This document shows, piece by piece, positions 28,953-39,142 of a DNA stretch of 56,502 nucleotides. The DNA is taken from positions 1 through 56,502 of the forward strand of contig CAMNJS010000003.1 in assembly GCA_946541645.1 (NCBI GenBank). Direction: 5' to 3'. The notes below the pieces were generated by a model that was given only the letters and a program-made list of their open reading frames with translations, made no database searches and was not told where the DNA came from. Origin of the DNA: an uncultured Bacillota bacterium (GTDB lineage: Bacteria > Bacillota_I > Bacilli_A > RF39 > UBA660). The position numbers were made by a program, and so were the translations under genes. The stretch's first letter is position 1; each line of letters starts with the position of its first letter.

Positions 28953-29799
28953 CTTTTAAAATAATCATATATACACAAATTCCAACCACAACAGAAACAG
29001 CAAATAAACCCATAATAATAAATCTAGCATTAGCTCCAGTGGCTGGAACTTTTACCACTTTATTCGAACTACTAGATAATACTTGCGGTTTAGCATCTTG
29101 AGTATTCTCATCATCACGAGAAGTACCAGCCGCACTTGATGAATCATCAAGCATATAAACATAAACTATCTGGTAAATATCATTATTATCAGCATCCTTA
29201 GCTTTAATCCAAAGCCAGTAATAACCCGCATCTGCAGGAACATTATATAAAAGATTATTTCCTTCACTATCTAAACTTTTTTCTTGCCAGTTATTATCAT
29301 CGTATAAGGGAACATCTTCATATAGCTCCTTTAAAGAATTATTATGATTAGCAATACAAACATTAGCTGCAGAAATATACTGATTATATACACTCGTATA
29401 ATTATTATTTGCAGCTATATACTCATCATTTGAAGTATAATCATCGCCAGCTTCAATCAACCTAGCTTTAATTGCCTGCATGTTTTTCTCTAACGGTTCA
29501 TAATCATACGTCCTTTTTGCCGTCTCATCACATGAATTATATGTTTCTTTTATCTCATTAATTTCCCTTTTATGACCATTAATAACAGCACTTGTAGTTT
29601 CAATAAATTGATAATATATAACATCATTATTATTTTTTAAATCACTCTTTAACTGAATTTTAACCATATTAGCTTCTATATTATTAAGTATTCCAATTTC
29701 TTCAGAGATATTAACATCATCATAATTAAAAGCAAGTACACTATCTGCGCTTATAAATAATAAAATAAAAGACAAAAATACCTTAACAAATTTTCTCAC
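28939..29799 (-). CDS. secreted coiled-coil protein with sortase-like C-terminal signal (VPATG)
   Basis: signal peptide MRKFVKVFLSFILLFISADSVLA; C-terminal VPATGANARFIIMGLFAVSVVVGICVYMIILKGKKE. Confidence 0.7.
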   Translation of the reverse strand: MRKFVKVFLSFILLFISADSVLAFNYDDVNISEEIGILNNIEANMVKIQLKSDLKNNNDVIYYQFIETTSAVINGHKREINEIKETYNSCDETAKRTYDYEPLEKNMQAIKARLIEAGDDYTSNDEYIAANNNYTSVYNQYISAANVCIANHNNSLKELYEDVPLYDDNNWQEKSLDSEGNNLLYNVPADAGYYWLWIKAKDADNNDIYQIVYVYMLDDSSSAAGTSRDDENTQDAKPQVLSSSSNKVVKVPATGANARFIIMGLFAVSVVVGICVYMIILKGKKE

Positions 29800-29924
29800 T
29801 TTACCACCTCATTAACAATACTATACTTTTCTATTATCTGCCAAAATTGTAGCACATCATAAAAATATTATCAATATATAACAAAAAAATGCTTAAAAGT
29901 TTACACTAATAAACACTTTATATA

Positions 29925-31952
29925 TTAAAATAATGCACTAAATAAATTAACAATAAAACATACGATAATTCCAATCACGAAAGGAATTATAAAAGATAAA
30001 AATGCCCACTTATTACTACCTGTCTCCTTTTTAATAGTTAAAATAGTTGTCATACAAGGAAAATGTAAAATAGAAAATAACATTACACACACTGCAGTTA
30101 AAGTAGTCCATCCATTATTTATAAATAAAGTTTTAAGCTCTGCTAAATTACTAATATCTGTAATATAGCCTAATGACATATAACCCATAATCATAATTGG
30201 AATAACTATTTCATTAGCTGGAAAGCCTAATAAAAATGCCATTATTATAACTCCATCCATGCCAATTAAATGACCAAAAGGATTTAAAAAATTAATGCAT
30301 ATTTTTAAAATAGACAAATTACCTATATGAATGTTTGCCATAAGCCAAATAACAAATCCTGCAGGAGCCGAAACAGCGATTGCTCTTTTTAGAACAAACA
30401 AACTTCGATCAAATATAGATCTAATTATAACCTTTATTATTTGAGGTCTTCTATAAGGTGGAAGTTCTAAAGTAAAAGATGAAGCCTCCCCTTTTAAAAT
30501 TGTTTTAGATAAAATTTTAGAAACTAAAAATGTAACTAAAATTCCAAAAATAATAAATAAAGTTAATATAAATGATCCAAATAAAGTATTCGCAATTAAA
30601 AACATTGAAATTAATGATATTAGTAGAGGAAATCTTCCATTGCAAGGAACAAAAGCATTTGTCAAAATAGCAATCAATCTCTCACGAGGAGAATCTATTA
30701 TTCTAGCTCCGGTTACCCCAACTGCATTACACCCAAATCCTTCAACCATTGTAAGTGCTTGCTTACCACAAGAATCACATTTTTTAAAAACACCATCCAT
30801 ATTAAAAGCAATACGTGGTAAATATCCTAAATCTTCAAGTAAAGTAAAAAGAGGGAAAAAAATCATCATAGGTGGAAGCATAACCGCAATTACCCAAGCT
30901 AAAACTCTATATATGCCATAAACCAAAGCATTAATGACAATACTAGGTAAATGAACAAACGTCAAAAATTTTAGTAATATATCTTCAAATTTAAAAAATA
31001 AATCATACAAAATAGAAGAAGGATAATTTGCCCCAACAATCGTAATCCATAAAACAAAAAACAAAAGTAAAATCATAATAATAGTTCCTGTAAATTTATT
31101 AGTCAAATACTTATCTATTATCCTATCTTTTTTATCATAATTTTCCTTGTTATAAGTTATAACTTCACTAACTATTTTTTCACATTCTAAAGAAACACAT
31201 TCCATAGTTAAAGTTTCAATATCATCTTTAGTAAAACCTTTCATATAAAGTTCATTATTAACTTCTCGGACTTTATTCCTTATATCTAGATTATAAACTA
31301 AATCAGTATGAAAATTAAAATCAAAAGAATTTAGAAACGGAATATCATAAGTTAATAGATGAAGAGCAACAATATCTTTATCAACATGCGTATTTGGAAT
31401 CAAATCATAAAGTTTTTTTGTCTCTTTTTCTAAAAAATCATAACTTATCTTAATTGGTTTATTTTTTATATGACAAACCTCATCAAGTTTTAAAAGTACC
31501 TCATTAATACCCTTTTTACTTCTCGCAATTGTTGGCACCACCGGTACACCCAAAAGCTCACTTAATTTATTAAAATCTATATCAATTTTTTTCTTTTTAG
31601 CTTCATCCACTAAATTAACAGATATTACAACCTTACTAGTTATTTCTAAAACCTGCATAACCAAATTTAAATTACGCTCCAAAGCCGTGGCATCACAAAC
31701 AACTACCAAAGCATCATAATCAGAAAAATATATAAAATCACGAGTTACCTCTTCTTCTTTAGAATGAGAAGCTAAAGAATATGTGCCAGGTAAATCCTCA
31801 AACTCATAGCGAGTTCCATTATATATTTTAAACCCTGTTGCTTTTTCTACTGTTTTTCCTGGCCAGTTACCAGTGTGCTGGTGCATACCAGTTAAAGCAT
31901 TAAAAATCGTACTTTTCCCCACATTAGGATTTCCAACTAATCCAACTTTCAT
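29925..31952 (-). CDS. feoB: ferrous iron transport protein B
   Basis: GNPNVGKSTIFNALTG G1, DLPGTYSL, NLVDEAKK, Gate TM domains. Confidence 0.97.
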   Translation of the reverse strand: MKVGLVGNPNVGKSTIFNALTGMHQHTGNWPGKTVEKATGFKIYNGTRYEFEDLPGTYSLASHSKEEEVTRDFIYFSDYDALVVVCDATALERNLNLVMQVLEITSKVVISVNLVDEAKKKKIDIDFNKLSELLGVPVVPTIARSKKGINEVLLKLDEVCHIKNKPIKISYDFLEKETKKLYDLIPNTHVDKDIVALHLLTYDIPFLNSFDFNFHTDLVYNLDIRNKVREVNNELYMKGFTKDDIETLTMECVSLECEKIVSEVITYNKENYDKKDRIIDKYLTNKFTGTIIMILLLFFVLWITIVGANYPSSILYDLFFKFEDILLKFLTFVHLPSIVINALVYGIYRVLAWVIAVMLPPMMIFFPLFTLLEDLGYLPRIAFNMDGVFKKCDSCGKQALTMVEGFGCNAVGVTGARIIDSPRERLIAILTNAFVPCNGRFPLLISLISMFLIANTLFGSFILTLFIIFGILVTFLVSKILSKTILKGEASSFTLELPPYRRPQIIKVIIRSIFDRSLFVLKRAIAVSAPAGFVIWLMANIHIGNLSILKICINFLNPFGHLIGMDGVIIMAFLLGFPANEIVIPIMIMGYMSLGYITDISNLAELKTLFINNGWTTLTAVCVMLFSILHFPCMTTILTIKKETGSNKWAFLSFIIPFVIGIIVCFIVNLFSALF

Positions 31953-32164
31953 ACTTCTACCTCAATATCTAAAGTATCATCTTTTCGAATTCCAATAACT
32001 GTACCTTTTATCTTATAAACGGTCATACTTCTATTCATTAATATTGGTTTTACCCTAACCCCTTTAATAAAGCCAATATCCATAAGTCTTTTTTTAATAT
32101 TTTTTTTAGTAATAACCTTCTTAATTAAACCTTCCTCGCCTATTTTCAAATCATTTAATTTCAT
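31949..32164 (-). CDS. feoA: ferrous iron transport protein A
   Basis: 71 aa FeoA SH3-like domain overlapping feoB. Confidence 0.92.
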   Translation of the reverse strand: MKLNDLKIGEEGLIKKVITKKNIKKRLMDIGFIKGVRVKPILMNRSMTVYKIKGTVIGIRKDDTLDIEVEV

Positions 32165-32305
32165 AACATCAACTTACTTTCTATAGTTATTATATGAAAT
32201 TAAAACAAATATGTTATAAAGTTTAAAACGCTTAAATTGTAGTAAATACTCTATTATCAAAACATCACCCTAAAACATATTTATTTTCTATTCTAAAAAC
32301 AAAAA

Positions 32306-32330
32306 AATCTGAAACAAATCAGATTTTATT
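32306..32330 (-). terminator. intrinsic terminator
   Basis: AAAATCTGATTTGTTTCAGATTTTTTTG on minus strand. Confidence 0.65.
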
Positions 32331-34107
32331 TTCTATCGATAAACCAATTACTAATAATATCACAGCTACTGCTAGAAGGTGCAGGTGACGGTCTATCTAA
32401 TTTAGTTAAAACTGGAACCTTAAACGCCGAACCAAATGCAATACAGTTTCCTGGTTGCAAAATCCTAAGTCTTTTTACAATTTCATTAGTTATATTTGGA
32501 ACCATATCCCTAATATAATCCACATCCCTTGGATGAAGCATTTTAAAAATCAAAAAATTATTACACTGTGAAATAGAAGTTTCTGATAAATCAGAAGGTC
32601 TTTGAGAAATAAGTCCAAGTAAAACCCCATATTTTCTTCCCTCTTTAGTAATTCTATCAAATATATTATATCCAATCAAATTGACATCATTATCATTTTG
32701 AACATATCTATGTGCTTCCTCTAATATAATATGAAAAGGTAGCGTTGCTCTTCTATCTAAATTTTTAGCGTAATCAAATAATAACTTGGAATATATTTTA
32801 GTAATTATTTTAGCAAACCTATCATCAACATAATTAATATTAAAATTTATTATCTGAGCTTTTCGGCCATTTGGACCAGTTAACAATTCTTTAATATAAT
32901 CATCCCTACTTACATAATTATCGCATTCAAAATATTTAGCATAATCACCATTAAGTAAAGTATGAAGTCTTACCTTAAGAACATTATTTTGATCAAACAC
33001 CTTGTCACTATTTAAAGCTCCCTCAGAAATTAAAGCAAAATCCAAGGCATCAGCTAAATCCTTTAAACCATACTTAAATGAACCATCAGGTAGTGTAAGA
33101 TCTACCGTTTCACTCAAAAATGATTGCATAAAATTAGTAAGAAGTTCCATTTCCCTTATTTTACCAGTCTCATCAATAATTAAACACTGCTTTAAACTAC
33201 GAGTATACCCAGGTTGATAAATCTCTGTTTCCAAATTAAGATCTTCCGTATGATAAGTAGATAAAATTGAAAAAATTTGATCTCTTATTTGTGAGGAACT
33301 TCTACCACTTGATAAAATATCCAAAATAGCTCTTGCGATTATATCGTTTTTAGCAGTTTTTACTTCCTCACCTTCTCTAACAAAAAGTCCAACAAACTTT
33401 AAAGCTTTTTCAATTATTGGAATCTGATTAGAACTTTCAGCATTTAAAAGTAAAACAATATCATCAACAGATAAAAGCCATAAAGGAATTTTTAAAATTT
33501 CTGTTTCACTAAATTTAGTATTAGTAGTATACGCCTTAAAACTAACCTCTGGAACTTTATCTCCAATATTTTTAAACGCACTATGATATTCGCCATAAGC
33601 ATCAAAAATAAATATTGAAGCCCTATAAGCTACTGTACTTTGCTTTTCAAAAATACTTTGAATAAGCTTAGCTACTCCCCAAGATTTACCACTACCAGTA
33701 GATCCAAAAATTGCAAAATGGCTAGCGAAAAAATCATTAATATTAAATCCAATCTTTACCCCTGGATAAATTGGACTTTCACCAATATATACATCCTGCT
33801 TTTCTTCATATTCTAAAACGCTGATAATCATCGGTATTTTTTCTTTAGAAATTAGTTTTACAGAAGCCCCAAAAGAAGGCTTTTTAATAACGCCAAAAAC
33901 AAATTCGTTATTTTGAATTTCACCAACTAAATTAACATATGCAATACCATCTTTAATATCAGCTATTTCCCCAACTAACATTTTTGTATTATCTTCCATT
34001 ACAACATGCATATTAATTAAACTCTGAAACTCATTTAAATTAATTGATAATTTAATTAAAACCGTATCTTCTTCAATACCTATTATTGTCCCTAACATAT
34101 TCTTCAC
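32326..34107 (-). CDS. HerA-like (DUF87/HAS-barrel) ATPase
   Basis: IFGSTGSGKSWGVAKLIQ Walker A, EEAHRYVQ Walker B, LISQRPSDL. Confidence 0.88.
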   Translation of the reverse strand: MKNMLGTIIGIEEDTVLIKLSINLNEFQSLINMHVVMEDNTKMLVGEIADIKDGIAYVNLVGEIQNNEFVFGVIKKPSFGASVKLISKEKIPMIISVLEYEEKQDVYIGESPIYPGVKIGFNINDFFASHFAIFGSTGSGKSWGVAKLIQSIFEKQSTVAYRASIFIFDAYGEYHSAFKNIGDKVPEVSFKAYTTNTKFSETEILKIPLWLLSVDDIVLLLNAESSNQIPIIEKALKFVGLFVREGEEVKTAKNDIIARAILDILSSGRSSSQIRDQIFSILSTYHTEDLNLETEIYQPGYTRSLKQCLIIDETGKIREMELLTNFMQSFLSETVDLTLPDGSFKYGLKDLADALDFALISEGALNSDKVFDQNNVLKVRLHTLLNGDYAKYFECDNYVSRDDYIKELLTGPNGRKAQIINFNINYVDDRFAKIITKIYSKLLFDYAKNLDRRATLPFHIILEEAHRYVQNDNDVNLIGYNIFDRITKEGRKYGVLLGLISQRPSDLSETSISQCNNFLIFKMLHPRDVDYIRDMVPNITNEIVKRLRILQPGNCIAFGSAFKVPVLTKLDRPSPAPSSSSCDIISNWFIDRK

Positions 34108-34157
34108 CTATCATAATTATAACACGTCAAAACAAAAAGAATCAATTGTTTTGATTC

Positions 34158-34700
34158 TTAAGTTAACTTTTTTTGTCTTCCCATATTATGAATAACACTT
34201 TCCACAGCAGCTTTTTTAAATAAATCTTTAGGATTATTCCCATTTGAAAACCTAACAACATCATAAAAACTTAAATATAAAACCAAATCTTCATCCTCAA
34301 AAATATCTGATTGACATTCAGTATCATATGATAAGCTAAGCCATATACTATCTTTCAGGCACTTGTCCAAAGTTTGAACAATATCATAACCTAAAGGAAA
34401 ATCCATATAGTAATCAAACTTACAAGCATCATTAATAGAATATATATAAAACTTAAGATTACCATCAAATTTAAACTTAATTTTTATATCATCCTTACAA
34501 ACTCCACTAAATAAAGCCAAATTATTAATAAAGCAATTAAGATCTACATAAATAAAATTATGGGAAATCTTCGAACTAGCATATTCAACTTTCTCAATTA
34601 CCTCATCAATCCTTTTTAACTTATTATTTAAACAAGCTCTTGCTTCAAGTAACTCTTCCCTTTGCTTAATTAAATATTCATAATCTTCTATATTATTCAT
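34158..34700 (-). CDS. hypothetical protein
   Basis: 180 aa ORF directly upstream of yqeH in the strand order; no recognised domain. Confidence 0.6.
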   Translation of the reverse strand: MNNIEDYEYLIKQREELLEARACLNNKLKRIDEVIEKVEYASSKISHNFIYVDLNCFINNLALFSGVCKDDIKIKFKFDGNLKFYIYSINDACKFDYYMDFPLGYDIVQTLDKCLKDSIWLSLSYDTECQSDIFEDEDLVLYLSFYDVVRFSNGNNPKDLFKKAAVESVIHNMGRQKKLT

Positions 34701-34710
34701 AAATTCACTC

Positions 34711-35688
34711 CTAAACTATAGAATCTCTTATAAAATATTTAACCCCTTTTTTCAAATAAAGTTTAAAATTACATCCTTTTTTAAATTTAATAAACCCAAG
34801 TCCCTTAATAACCAAATCCTGATTATCACCAATACTTATATCATATAACTCAAAATCAATTAATTTATCACTATCTTTATATACCCTACTTATTTTAATT
34901 TCATTAGATATATATACAATAATATTATTAAATTTACAAACATCTAACCTTAAAAAGTCTTCAAAGAAGATAGATTGATCAGTTTTTATTTGATAAATTA
35001 TTGGATTTATTTCCTTCTTCGGTATTATTTTTTTTAATTCATCATCTGTCGCTTTAAGCATTACACTTCCATCATCAAGAAGTCCAGGTGTATCAATCAA
35101 AGTAAGTTCATCATTAATATTTTTTTCTAGAAAGTCTAAAGTAGTAGAAGGCAAATTACTTGTAGTTATATCGCCTTCATTTTTAGAATAATTTTTAAGG
35201 ATTTTATTTATTAAAGTAGACTTTCCTGAATTCGTAAGACCCACTACATACACATTATTACTAACTTTATATTTCATAATCTTACTCATAAGTAAATCTA
35301 AATTATAATTATTTTTACTAGAGATAAAAAGACTATCTTTAATATTTAATTTTCCTTTAATTTTACTTAAAAATCTATTCTCATTAACCGTCCTTGGAAT
35401 TAAATCTTTTTTAGTAATCAAAAGAATAATTGGATTATTAATTTTTAAACTATTAAAATCAAACACATTCAAAAAATCTAAAGTAAGTAATACCAAATCA
35501 TTAGAATCATTAATTTTAGCTATTTTTTCTAAATACTCATCATTACCTTTATTGCTAAAAATATATTCATTATAATGTGTTATTTTAAAACAACGCTCAC
35601 AATATTTTTTATTTAAATCTTTAACATATCCTTCTTCTAAAGGTTTTTCACTTTGTAATATAGCCCCACATCCAAAACATTTAGTCAT
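34711..35688 (-). CDS. yqeH: YqeH-type circularly permuted GTPase (ribosome biogenesis)
   Basis: N-terminal CFGCGA...CERCFK zinc finger, VGLTNSGKSTLINKIL. Confidence 0.92.
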   Translation of the reverse strand: MTKCFGCGAILQSEKPLEEGYVKDLNKKYCERCFKITHYNEYIFSNKGNDEYLEKIAKINDSNDLVLLTLDFLNVFDFNSLKINNPIILLITKKDLIPRTVNENRFLSKIKGKLNIKDSLFISSKNNYNLDLLMSKIMKYKVSNNVYVVGLTNSGKSTLINKILKNYSKNEGDITTSNLPSTTLDFLEKNINDELTLIDTPGLLDDGSVMLKATDDELKKIIPKKEINPIIYQIKTDQSIFFEDFLRLDVCKFNNIIVYISNEIKISRVYKDSDKLIDFELYDISIGDNQDLVIKGLGFIKFKKGCNFKLYLKKGVKYFIRDSIV

Positions 35689-36202
35689 AATATTTATCCC
35701 TATGAAATAAATTATTATTTTGAAGTTCTTTTATTTTTCGGTTTTCCAAAAATCTATTAAATTTAGTAAAAATCATTTCTTTAGGAGAAATGGGATTAAC
35801 CAAAATAGTCGTAATACCTACCTTATTTCCAACTTTCACATCCGTCATTAATTGATCACCAATAATAACCACTTCTGAAGGTTTATAATTATATCTATTA
35901 AGCAGTTTTCTAAGCTTCCTAGTAAAAGGCTTACAAGCACTTGCTACACCATCAACTCCTAAAAAAGAAGTAAAAGTTTTTAATCTAAAACCTGGACTAT
36001 TAGTGAAAATAATAATCTTAAACCCTTTTTGTTTTAAACCAATAAATAAATCTTTAGCTTTTTCTGAAGGCAGACTAGACTTTGAAGAAACTATAGTATT
36101 ATCTAAATCATATAAAATACATTTTATACCCCTATTAAGTAACTTAGAATAGTCTATAGTATAAATACTTTTTTGATATATATCAGGCAAATAATCTTTC
36201 AT
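35681..36202 (-). CDS. yqeG: YqeG-family HAD phosphatase
   Basis: YDLDNTIV, FTNSPGFRL, VVIIGDQLMTDV; overlaps yqeH. Confidence 0.92.
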   Translation of the reverse strand: MKDYLPDIYQKSIYTIDYSKLLNRGIKCILYDLDNTIVSSKSSLPSEKAKDLFIGLKQKGFKIIIFTNSPGFRLKTFTSFLGVDGVASACKPFTRKLRKLLNRYNYKPSEVVIIGDQLMTDVKVGNKVGITTILVNPISPKEMIFTKFNRFLENRKIKELQNNNLFHRDKYYD

Positions 36203-36279
36203 TTTTACACCTCCAGCACACTAATATCATAACATATTTAAAAGTATTCATCAACAATTATAATATTAAGAAAAAAATA

Positions 36280-37437
36280 TTAACTTATATTAATATTTCC
36301 CGTTATCATATCCTTAATGTTTCTTAAAAATAATTGAATAAAATTAATTTTTAAAATATCCTTGTTAACAGTTAATGGAACATTCCTAATTAACTTACCA
36401 TTATCTTTTATTTTCAAAGTTCCAATTACATCACCTTTTTTAAGTGGCGCTTTTAAATTATTAATATGAGCATCATATGAAATATTAAATAAATCCCCTT
36501 TTTTCTTTAATATTGTAGCATCTTCAGCTGGAATAACCTCAGCATATTCATATACACCACTATCAACTAAATATTTACCAAGACTTTTTCCCTTAAGCAC
36601 GTCTTCTGTTTCATACTGAGCAAAAGAATAATCAAGCATCTCACTAATTTCCTTATTACGAACTTTACTTGTCGGCTCCCCCATAACTACAGCTATTATC
36701 CTCATACCGTTTTTTTTAGCAGTTGCTGTTATACAATACCCAGCTCCATCCGTAAATCCCGTTTTTAGTCCATCAACGCCGTCGTAAAATCTAACTAATT
36801 TATTTGTGTTAACAAGCCAAATTTTTCTATCGGTATTTTGTCTTAAATAATCCTCATAAACCGAAGTGAAATCAAAAACTATTTCATGCTTAGCAAGTTC
36901 TTTAGCAATTAAAGACATATCTCTAGCACTAGAATAATGATCAGCCGTATCAAGCCCATGAGGATTTTTAAAATTAGTATTTTTAAGACCAAGCTCTTTA
37001 GCTCTTTTATTCATATGACTTACAAAAACATTCTCACTACCATAGCTTGCTTCAGCAAGAGCCACTATCGCATCATTGCCGGAAGCAATAGCTACACCCT
37101 TAAACAAATCTTTTACCGTCATTTTTTCCCCAGTTTCCAGTAATATCTGACTTCCCCCCATCGAAGAAGCGTTTTCGGAAACAGTAATAACTTGATTCCA
37201 TTTTAAAACACCATTTTCTAAAGCCTCTAATACCAAAAGCATACTCATCATTTTTGTCATACTTGCTGGTACTAATTTTTCATCAGCATTTTTTTCATAT
37301 AAAACTTTACCTGTACTAGCCTCTATCAAAATAGCCGATTTGGCATTAGGTGCAAGTTTTAAATCTTCAGCTTTTACTAAGGGTCCAAATATACTAAATA
37401 ATATAAGGAAAAACATAAGCTTTTTCATCAAAATCAC
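36280..37437 (-). CDS. dacF: D-alanyl-D-alanine carboxypeptidase (DacF/DacA family)
   Basis: SMTKMMSM SxxK, SGNDA SxN, KTGFTDGAGYC KTG motifs. Confidence 0.93.
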   Translation of the reverse strand: MILMKKLMFFLILFSIFGPLVKAEDLKLAPNAKSAILIEASTGKVLYEKNADEKLVPASMTKMMSMLLVLEALENGVLKWNQVITVSENASSMGGSQILLETGEKMTVKDLFKGVAIASGNDAIVALAEASYGSENVFVSHMNKRAKELGLKNTNFKNPHGLDTADHYSSARDMSLIAKELAKHEIVFDFTSVYEDYLRQNTDRKIWLVNTNKLVRFYDGVDGLKTGFTDGAGYCITATAKKNGMRIIAVVMGEPTSKVRNKEISEMLDYSFAQYETEDVLKGKSLGKYLVDSGVYEYAEVIPAEDATILKKKGDLFNISYDAHINNLKAPLKKGDVIGTLKIKDNGKLIRNVPLTVNKDILKINFIQLFLRNIKDMITGNINIS

Positions 37438-37472
37438 CTAATAAAAAATATGTCACAATTAATCTAAATATA

Positions 37473-37497
37473 ACAAAAAAGTGATTTAAATCAATCA
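37473..37497 (-). terminator. intrinsic terminator
   Basis: GTGATT-gattt-AAATCACTTTTTTG on minus strand. Confidence 0.6.
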
Positions 37498-37859
37498 CAA
37501 TTATTAATATCATCACTAAATTCATAAACAAACTGATTATTTTGATACGTTATACAAACACCAGCATTTCCATGATTTGCTTTTCGTAAACTGTTAAAAT
37601 CTTTATTCTCTAAAAAATGATTATCTTTCAAAGTTTTAATAGAAACTTTAGAAGAAGAAACATTAGAACCTTCCACAAAAAGATTTTTTAATCCCCAAGC
37701 TCTAGCAGCATTTTCAACAGCAAGCTTCTGCTCCTCACTAATATTTTTCTGCGACTTATTCAATATTCCCATAACATTAGGAACCGTAATTGTTAAAACA
37801 ATCCCCAATATAGCAATGACTGCAATTAATTCAACCAGTGTAAAACCCTTTTTCATCAT
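37491..37859 (-). CDS. solitary type II/IV pseudopilin-like protein
   Basis: MMKKGFTLVELIAVIAILGIVLTITVPNVMGI prepilin signature. Confidence 0.88.
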   Translation of the reverse strand: MMKKGFTLVELIAVIAILGIVLTITVPNVMGILNKSQKNISEEQKLAVENAARAWGLKNLFVEGSNVSSSKVSIKTLKDNHFLENKDFNSLRKANHGNAGVCITYQNNQFVYEFSDDINNCD

Positions 37860-37914
37860 ATCACCACTTTAAATATAGCATATTTACATTTTTAAGTAAA
37901 GAAAAACATAAATT

Positions 37915-38157
37915 CTAAAAAGAATCTATGTTAATTTTCACATGAGAATCGTTATTTAAACGACTGCTAGCCTGAACTATAGTCCTAATTGCACTAGCAA
38001 TCATCCCGCGTTTGCCAATAACTTTACCCATATCATCAGAACTAACTAATACTTCAATTGTTACTTGTTCTTCATCATCAAATTGTTTAACTGATACCAT
38101 ATCAGGATTACTAACTAAATTTTTAACTAAAAACTCTGTTAAACTACTTAAACTCAT
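37915..38157 (-). CDS. khpA: KH-domain RNA-binding protein KhpA
   Basis: VSSDDMGKVIGKRGMIASAIRTIV; adjacent to rpsP. Confidence 0.94.
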   Translation of the reverse strand: MSLSSLTEFLVKNLVSNPDMVSVKQFDDEEQVTIEVLVSSDDMGKVIGKRGMIASAIRTIVQASSRLNNDSHVKINIDSF

Positions 38158-38159
38158 AA

Positions 38160-38444
38160 TTATTTACTTTCTTTTTTAGTAGTTTTAGATAAATGAAATT
38201 TTTCGTTAATTCCTTGACTTCTAAATAAGCTTTTAACTGTATCAGTTGGAACTGCTCCATTATTTAACCATTTTAAAGCAACTTCCTCTTTAATATTGAT
38301 TTCGGCTGGACTTGCAATTGGATTATAAGTACCAATAAGTTCAATATATTTTCCATCCCTTTTTGTATGAGAATCAGCTGCGACTATTCTATAATAAGGT
38401 CTTTTTTTCGCACCCATTCTAAGTAATCTTAATTTAACTGCCAT
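38160..38444 (-). CDS. rpsP: 30S ribosomal protein S16
   Basis: [42 protein letters not shown]. Confidence 0.98.
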   Translation of the reverse strand: MAVKLRLLRMGAKKRPYYRIVAADSHTKRDGKYIELIGTYNPIASPAEINIKEEVALKWLNNGAVPTDTVKSLFRSQGINEKFHLSKTTKKESK

Positions 38445-38526
38445 AATATCCCTCCATTTCGTATATAACTATATCATAAAATTATATGCATGTCAACCGT
38501 TTTTAGTTAACACAAAAAACATTCAT

Positions 38527-39072
38527 TTAAGAATGTTTTTCTAAATAATTTTCATCCACTGTATCATCAATTTCTTTTAAAGACTCATCAACCTCATTAT
38601 CACTAGTAAGTTCATCCCATGGTTCCTCTTCTTCATAAGTTTCAATCTTCATCTTAGCCTCACCAACTATTTCAACCCCAAGCTCTTTTTCTATATCAAA
38701 AGAAATTGTTTTGCCATCAAATTTAACATCTAAACATGTAGGCTGCTTTAAAGATCTAACAATTATATCAGTATCTCCAGACAAATCAGCATCATCACGA
38801 ACTTTAACATTAAATAAATCATTATAATTAATTGTCTTATTTACAACTGCCGTCTTACTATCACCATCATACGAATACCATATATTTATATCAAAAGAAC
38901 CATCAACGCCAACTTTATCATCTACTTTATATCCTTTAAACTTATGATTTATTACCCAGCACCCCAATACTGTTGTTGGTTCATTATCCGCATCTACAGA
39001 ATAACTATTTTTAAAATACTTCTTTCCTTTTCCGACAACTGCCTTTGCCACTATTTCTTTATAAAAGGCCAT
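38527..39072 (-). CDS. cotE: outer spore coat morphogenetic protein CotE
   Basis: MAFYKEIVAKAVVGKGKKYFKNSYSVDADNEPTTVLGCWVINHKFKGYKVDDKVGVDGSFDINIWYSYDGDSKT closely resembles B. subtilis CotE; acidic C-terminus; start set at internal Met. Confidence 0.9.
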   Translation of the reverse strand: MAFYKEIVAKAVVGKGKKYFKNSYSVDADNEPTTVLGCWVINHKFKGYKVDDKVGVDGSFDINIWYSYDGDSKTAVVNKTINYNDLFNVKVRDDADLSGDTDIIVRSLKQPTCLDVKFDGKTISFDIEKELGVEIVGEAKMKIETYEEEEPWDELTSDNEVDESLKEIDDTVDENYLEKHS

Positions 39073-39114
39073 TTTATCACCCCTCATTTTAAAATATGCA
39101 GCTGAAGGAAAAAA

Positions 39115-39142
39115 GTACACAAAAAAGTAGTTAAACTACTTT
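39115..39142 (-). terminator. intrinsic terminator
   Basis: AAAGTAGT-tta-ACTACTTTTTTG on minus strand. Confidence 0.6.
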
